Of a DNA stretch of 64,000 bases, positions 61,268-64,000 are shown in pieces; within the stretch, counting starts at the first letter, position 1, and every line of letters starts with the position of its first letter. The notes under the pieces were generated by a model, which ran no database searches, was not told the origin of the DNA, and was given only the letters and a program-made list of their open reading frames with translations. The position numbers were made by a program, and so were the translations under genes. The DNA lies in assembly GCF_004101245.1 (NCBI RefSeq), contig NZ_SCIN01000001.1, forward strand, positions 1,316,784 through 1,380,783. The letters run 5' to 3'. This DNA is from Sphingomonas sp. UV9. GTDB taxonomy: Bacteria > Pseudomonadota > Alphaproteobacteria > Sphingomonadales > Sphingomonadaceae.

Positions 61268-61389
61268 TCCTCCCCCGCAGGGGGGAGGTGGCACCGCAGG
61301 TGACGGAGGGGGAGGACACGCGACAGAGATTACCCTTCCCTCCCCCTCCGTCTGGCAAGCGCCAGCCACCTCCCCCTGGCGGGGGAGGA
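61268..61389. repeat. Paired CCTCCCCC palindromic repeat (family D) after the SDR gene
   Basis: Begins 7 bp after the SDR stop. CCTCCCCCGCAGGGGGGAGG with GACGGAGGGGGAGG faces CCTCCCCCTCCGTC to CCTCCCCCTGGCGGGGGAGG across a short spacer. No gene in the 243-bp gap. Confidence 0.85.
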
Positions 61390-61503
61390 TCGGTTGAACG
61401 AACACCAGCTCCACATCGCTATTGCACATCGTTATCAAATCTGTACCTGTGTCCCGGTGACCCGCACGCAGCGCCTTTCCCCTGATCTGCCCGTGTCCCG
61501 CGC

Positions 61504-62637
61504 ATGACCCGCGGCACGATCAAGACCTGGTACCTCGTCCACAAATGGACGAGCCTGATCTGCACCGCGTTCCTGCTGATGCTCTGCGTGACCGGCCTGC
61601 CGCTGATCTTCGAGGAGGAGATCGACGGCTGGATCAACCCGCCCGCGCCGATGGCGACGTTGCCCGCCGGCACGCCGTCGCTCTCGCTCGACACCATTCT
61701 CGCCCGCGCGGCGACGGTATCCCCCGGCGAAGTCCCGCTCTACGTCAGCTTCGACGAAGAACGCCCGATCGTCTACGTCACCACCGGCCCGACCCCCGAC
61801 GCGGCCCCCGCGGCGATGCATTTCCATGCCTTCGACGCGCGCACCGGTGCCAAGATGCCGCCCTATGTGCCGGGCGTGATGGCGTTCATCCTCGAACTCC
61901 ACACCGACATGCTGCTCGGGTTCTGGGCGGAGATATTCCTCGGCGTGATGGGCCTGCTCTTCTTCGCGGCGATCGTCTCGGGCGTGGTGCTCTACGCGCC
62001 GTTCATGGCGAAGCTCGACTTCGGCACGTTGCGACGCGGACGCAGCAAGCGGCTCGGCTGGCTCGATCGTCACAATCTGCTCGGCATCGTCACGCTGGTG
62101 TGGGCGAGCGTCGTCGGCGTGACGGGCACGATCAACACCTTCGTCGTGCCGATCACCGCCATCTGGAAGGCGAACGGCCTTGCCGAGATCATCGCTAGCG
62201 AGACGCGCACGCCGCTCGGGCCCCAGCGCGCCTCGGTGCAGGCCGCGCTCGACGCGGTGCAGCGCCAGGCACCCGAGATGGAACCGCAGTTCATCGCCTT
62301 CCCCGGCGTCGTCTTCAGCAGCCAGCATCACTACGCCGTGTTCCTGAAGGGCGCGACGCCGCTGACGTCGAAGCTGCTGCTCCCCGGCTTCGTCGATGCG
62401 GCGACCGGGCGGCTCGACGCGGTCGTGCCGATGCCCTGGTACATGCAGGCTATGCTGCTCGCGCAGCCGCTGCATTTCGGGAATTACGGCGGCTTGGCGA
62501 TGAAGATCGTCTGGGCGATCTTCGACATATTGACGATCATCGTGCTCGGCAGCGGACTGTATCTTTGGCTGCGGCGTCGCGGCGGTCCGAGCGACCAGCG
62601 CGTCCGCGAAGTCGTGATGGCGGGAGAAATCGCATGA
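61504..62637 (+). CDS. PepSY-associated membrane protein
   Basis: A 377-residue inner-membrane protein with four membrane helices and a large periplasmic PepSY-type domain between helices 1 and 2. Family signatures are VHKWTSLICTAFLLMLCVTGLPLIF and ELHTDMLLGFWAEIFLGVMGL, with VSGVVLYAPF after it. Conserved histidines in the helices (HKW, HTD, HNLLG) suggest heme or quinone contact. Such proteins often serve in siderophore or metal reduction. The stop overlaps the start of the next small gene (ATGA). Confidence 0.88.
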   Translation: MTRGTIKTWYLVHKWTSLICTAFLLMLCVTGLPLIFEEEIDGWINPPAPMATLPAGTPSLSLDTILARAATVSPGEVPLYVSFDEERPIVYVTTGPTPDAAPAAMHFHAFDARTGAKMPPYVPGVMAFILELHTDMLLGFWAEIFLGVMGLLFFAAIVSGVVLYAPFMAKLDFGTLRRGRSKRLGWLDRHNLLGIVTLVWASVVGVTGTINTFVVPITAIWKANGLAEIIASETRTPLGPQRASVQAALDAVQRQAPEMEPQFIAFPGVVFSSQHHYAVFLKGATPLTSKLLLPGFVDAATGRLDAVVPMPWYMQAMLLAQPLHFGNYGGLAMKIVWAIFDILTIIVLGSGLYLWLRRRGGPSDQRVREVVMAGEIA

Positions 62638-62858
62638 CCCACAAGACCAACCGCCAGATCTTCGCGCTGCCGATCCTGCTGGGCGCGTCGACCGTCGCGG
62701 GATTGGGTGCGGGATTGATCGGCGACGGGGTCTGGGACGTCGGCGCGGGCCTTCTGCTGGCGTTGCCGCTGGCCGTCACCGCCCGCTACTGGGTCCGCCA
62801 ACCCGCCACGCAGGCCCGCCAGGCCGCCGCCCCGCGAGTCGCGTCGATCGCCCGCTAA
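62634..62858 (+). CDS. Small two-helix membrane protein partner of the PepSY protein
   Basis: A 74-residue product beginning MTHKTNRQIFALPILLGAST with two hydrophobic helices (about 10-30 and 36-50) and a basic tail. The ATG overlaps the PepSY gene's stop by four bases, so it is translated with it. I do not know a family name; it is likely a subunit or accessory protein of the PepSY reductase. Confidence 0.75.
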   Translation: MTHKTNRQIFALPILLGASTVAGLGAGLIGDGVWDVGAGLLLALPLAVTARYWVRQPATQARQAAAPRVASIAR

Positions 62859-62874
62859 ATTATTCCTCCCCCGC

Positions 62875-62988
62875 CAGGGGGAGGTGGCAGGCGTCAGCCT
62901 GACGGAGGGGGAGGCAAGGAACAACCGCTGTTCCGTGTCCTCCCCCTCCGTCACCTTCGGCGCCACCTCCCCCCGCCAGGGGGAGGAT
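62875..62988. repeat. Paired CCTCCCCC palindromic repeat (family D) after the PepSY operon
   Basis: Begins 16 bp after the stop of the 74-residue gene. Left arm CCTCCCCCGCCAGGGGGAGG and GACGGAGGGGGAGG; right arm CCTCCCCCTCCGTC to CCACCTCCCCCCGCCAGGGG. The rest of the 212-bp gap before the OB-fold gene has nothing I recognise. Confidence 0.88.
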
Positions 62989-63070
62989 CGGACGTTCGGC
63001 GCGGGGATAAGCGCGGTTCCAATGCTGTCCCGAACGAAGGATGGAGCCGGCGTCACCGGCTCCATCCTGG

Positions 63071-63748
63071 TCACGTCGCTGGCGTAGCCTGCGGGGTTGG
63101 CACACTCGTCGGAGCACCCGGTGCTGGCGCCGCACCCGCAGTCATCGGCGGCGGTGGAGGCGCCATGCCGGCTGGGGGCGGAGGCGCACCCGGGCCGCCG
63201 GGGCCACCAGGACCATCACGCCCCGGTCCACCCGGTCCACCCGGTCCACCCGGTCCACCCGGTCCGCCCGGTCCACCCGGTCCACCCGGTCCGCCCGGTC
63301 CGCCCGGACCACGCGGCGGGCCGCCGATGGGGCCGAGCGCAGTCACCTTGCCGCCGGCGCCGACCAGGAACGAGGCATGGACGAAGCCATTCTCGAACCG
63401 GCCCTGGATCGTCACCGGCTGGCCGGCGGTGACCAGCGTCCCGTCCTCGCCTTCGCGACCCAGGTCGACCAGCGCGCGGCCGGTCGGGTCGGCCATCACG
63501 AACTTGTTGCCGTAGATTTCGGCGACGGTGCCGCGGATCGTGACGATGCCGTCCGACCGGCCGTCCGACTGGAGCGAGCGGATCGCGACCGGCGTGGCGG
63601 GCGCCATCGTCACGCTGGGGCGGGTGGCGGCGACCGTGACGGCACCGGCGGCGCCACCGACGGCGAGCAATCCGGCGGCGGCGAGCGCCAGGCGGTTGCC
63701 GCGGAAATTGAAGCCCTTCTTCGGGGCGCTGTAGGAATGTTCGGTCAC
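63071..63748 (-). CDS. OB-fold envelope protein with collagen-like Gly-Gly-Pro tail
   Basis: A 225-residue protein, starting at the GTG at 63748 (AGGAAAG upstream). A membrane or signal segment near residues 18-40 (NRLALAAAGLLAVGGAAGAV) is followed by an OB-fold-like domain (about 60-140: GIVTIRGTVAEIYGNKFVMAD and QPVTIQGRFENGFVHASFLV) resembling the YgiW/BOF group. The C-terminal 90 residues are Gly/Pro-rich with a run of about ten Gly-Gly-Pro triplets, coded by a 9-bp tandem repeat. It is divergent from an OmpR-type regulator gene, as ygiW is next to qseB in E. coli, though there on the same strand. Confidence 0.8.
   Translation of the reverse strand: MTEHSYSAPKKGFNFRGNRLALAAAGLLAVGGAAGAVTVAATRPSVTMAPATPVAIRSLQSDGRSDGIVTIRGTVAEIYGNKFVMADPTGRALVDLGREGEDGTLVTAGQPVTIQGRFENGFVHASFLVGAGGKVTALGPIGGPPRGPGGPGGPGGPGGPGGPGGPGGPGGPGGPGRDGPGGPGGPGAPPPPAGMAPPPPPMTAGAAPAPGAPTSVPTPQATPAT
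63225..63305. repeat. 9-bp minisatellite, nine units, in the OB-fold gene
   Basis: Nine consecutive units of GGTCCACCC or GGTCCGCCC, in frame on the minus strand where they code Gly-Gly-Pro. Such arrays change copy number by slippage without frameshift. Confidence 0.92.
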
Positions 63749-63860
63749 TTGCGTCTTTCCTCTCGGTGCTTGACGACTCACCGTCTAGGCGCGCGCGGCC
63801 GACGCCCGCTGAACCAAGCCGTTCAGATTCCGTTGGGGTCTCGGACATAGGGACGATCGC

Positions 63861-64000
63861 ATGCGGGTATTATTGGTCGAGGACGATGCGGCGATCGCCG
63901 ACGGGCTGGCGCGGGCGCTGCGCGCGGAGCATTTCGCGGTCGACGTCGCGAGCAATGGCGAGGACGGCGGCCATCTCGGCGCGACCGAACTGTACGACGC
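63861..64000 (+). CDS. OmpR-type response regulator, 3' end beyond the window
   Basis: The first 46 residues (MRVLLVEDDAAIADGLARAL and following) are the receiver domain start, with the paired acidic residues of VEDD that bind Mg near the phosphorylation site. The phospho-Asp, output domain and partner kinase lie outside the window. An OmpR/QseB-type wing-helix output is inferred from the N-terminal sequence. Confidence 0.85.
   Translation, partial: MRVLLVEDDAAIADGLARALRAEHFAVDVASNGEDGGHLGATELYD

Noticed and set aside
63225..63305. CRISPR array
   Set aside because: The repeats are 9-bp direct tandem units without spacers, in frame within a gene; no cas genes are present.

Overview
The window is a high-GC chromosomal segment from an alphaproteobacterium of the order Sphingomonadales, most likely Sphingomonas. 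That placement is inferred from four things: the gene content (an NDUFA12-like complex I subunit beside a DUF2155 protein, an OFA-family transporter, a PepSY-TM protein), the order of the division cluster, the family-typical protein variants, and the many short GC-rich palindromic repeats. I see no phage, plasmid, IS or CRISPR locus; this is core chromosome.

Region 1 (1-20872, all minus strand) is a complete dcw (division and cell wall) cluster, transcribed from mraZ at the right towards the left: mraZ, rsmH, ftsL-like, ftsI, murE, murF, mraY, murD, ftsW, murG, murC, murB, ddl, ftsQ, ftsA, ftsZ, then a TPR/SPOR-type protein cut by the left edge. Most junctions are 4-base ATGA or GTGA stop-start overlaps. 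Palindromic repeats have invaded this operon and shape coding sequence and translation starts of murB, ddl and murF.

Region 2 (21289-30329) is a mosaic of short operons: a small membrane protein, cysteine synthase, a small acidic protein, an MliC-like lipoprotein, an orphan ParA coupled to aat, then (minus strand) NDUFA12-like, DUF2155, a double cold-shock protein with DUF192, a RecX-like protein, and a divergent fatty acyl-AMP ligase. The 3' ends of aat and the DUF2155 gene overlap antisense by 187 bp.

Region 3 (30466-45537) holds a membrane PAS-GGDEF-EAL protein, an M28 peptidase, a PAS-winged-helix regulator, a universal stress protein, the E2 and E3 genes of the pyruvate dehydrogenase complex with a hotdog thioesterase between them, a GT-C-like membrane protein, an RcnB/glycine-zipper protein, free-Met sulfoxide reductase, an ArfB-type ribosome rescue factor, an RluA-family pseudouridine synthase, a VanY-type carboxypeptidase and a hemerythrin-like protein.

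Region 4 (45538-54630) is rpoB-rpoC with its own leader, which carries a terminator-like hairpin. Between rpoB and rpoC lies the most striking element of the window: a tRNA-like fold (7-bp acceptor stem, leucine-type D arm, canonical T arm) with only a vestigial anticodon arm, clamped by a further perfect 9-bp stem that includes part of the rpoB stop codon.

Region 5 (54746-64000) has a TonB-like protein, a PilZ protein, a metallophosphoesterase-catalase pair, a divergent FAH-family hydrolase, an OFA transporter, a short-chain dehydrogenase, a PepSY-TM protein with a small partner, and an OB-fold protein with a collagen-like tail divergent from an OmpR-type response regulator cut by the right edge.
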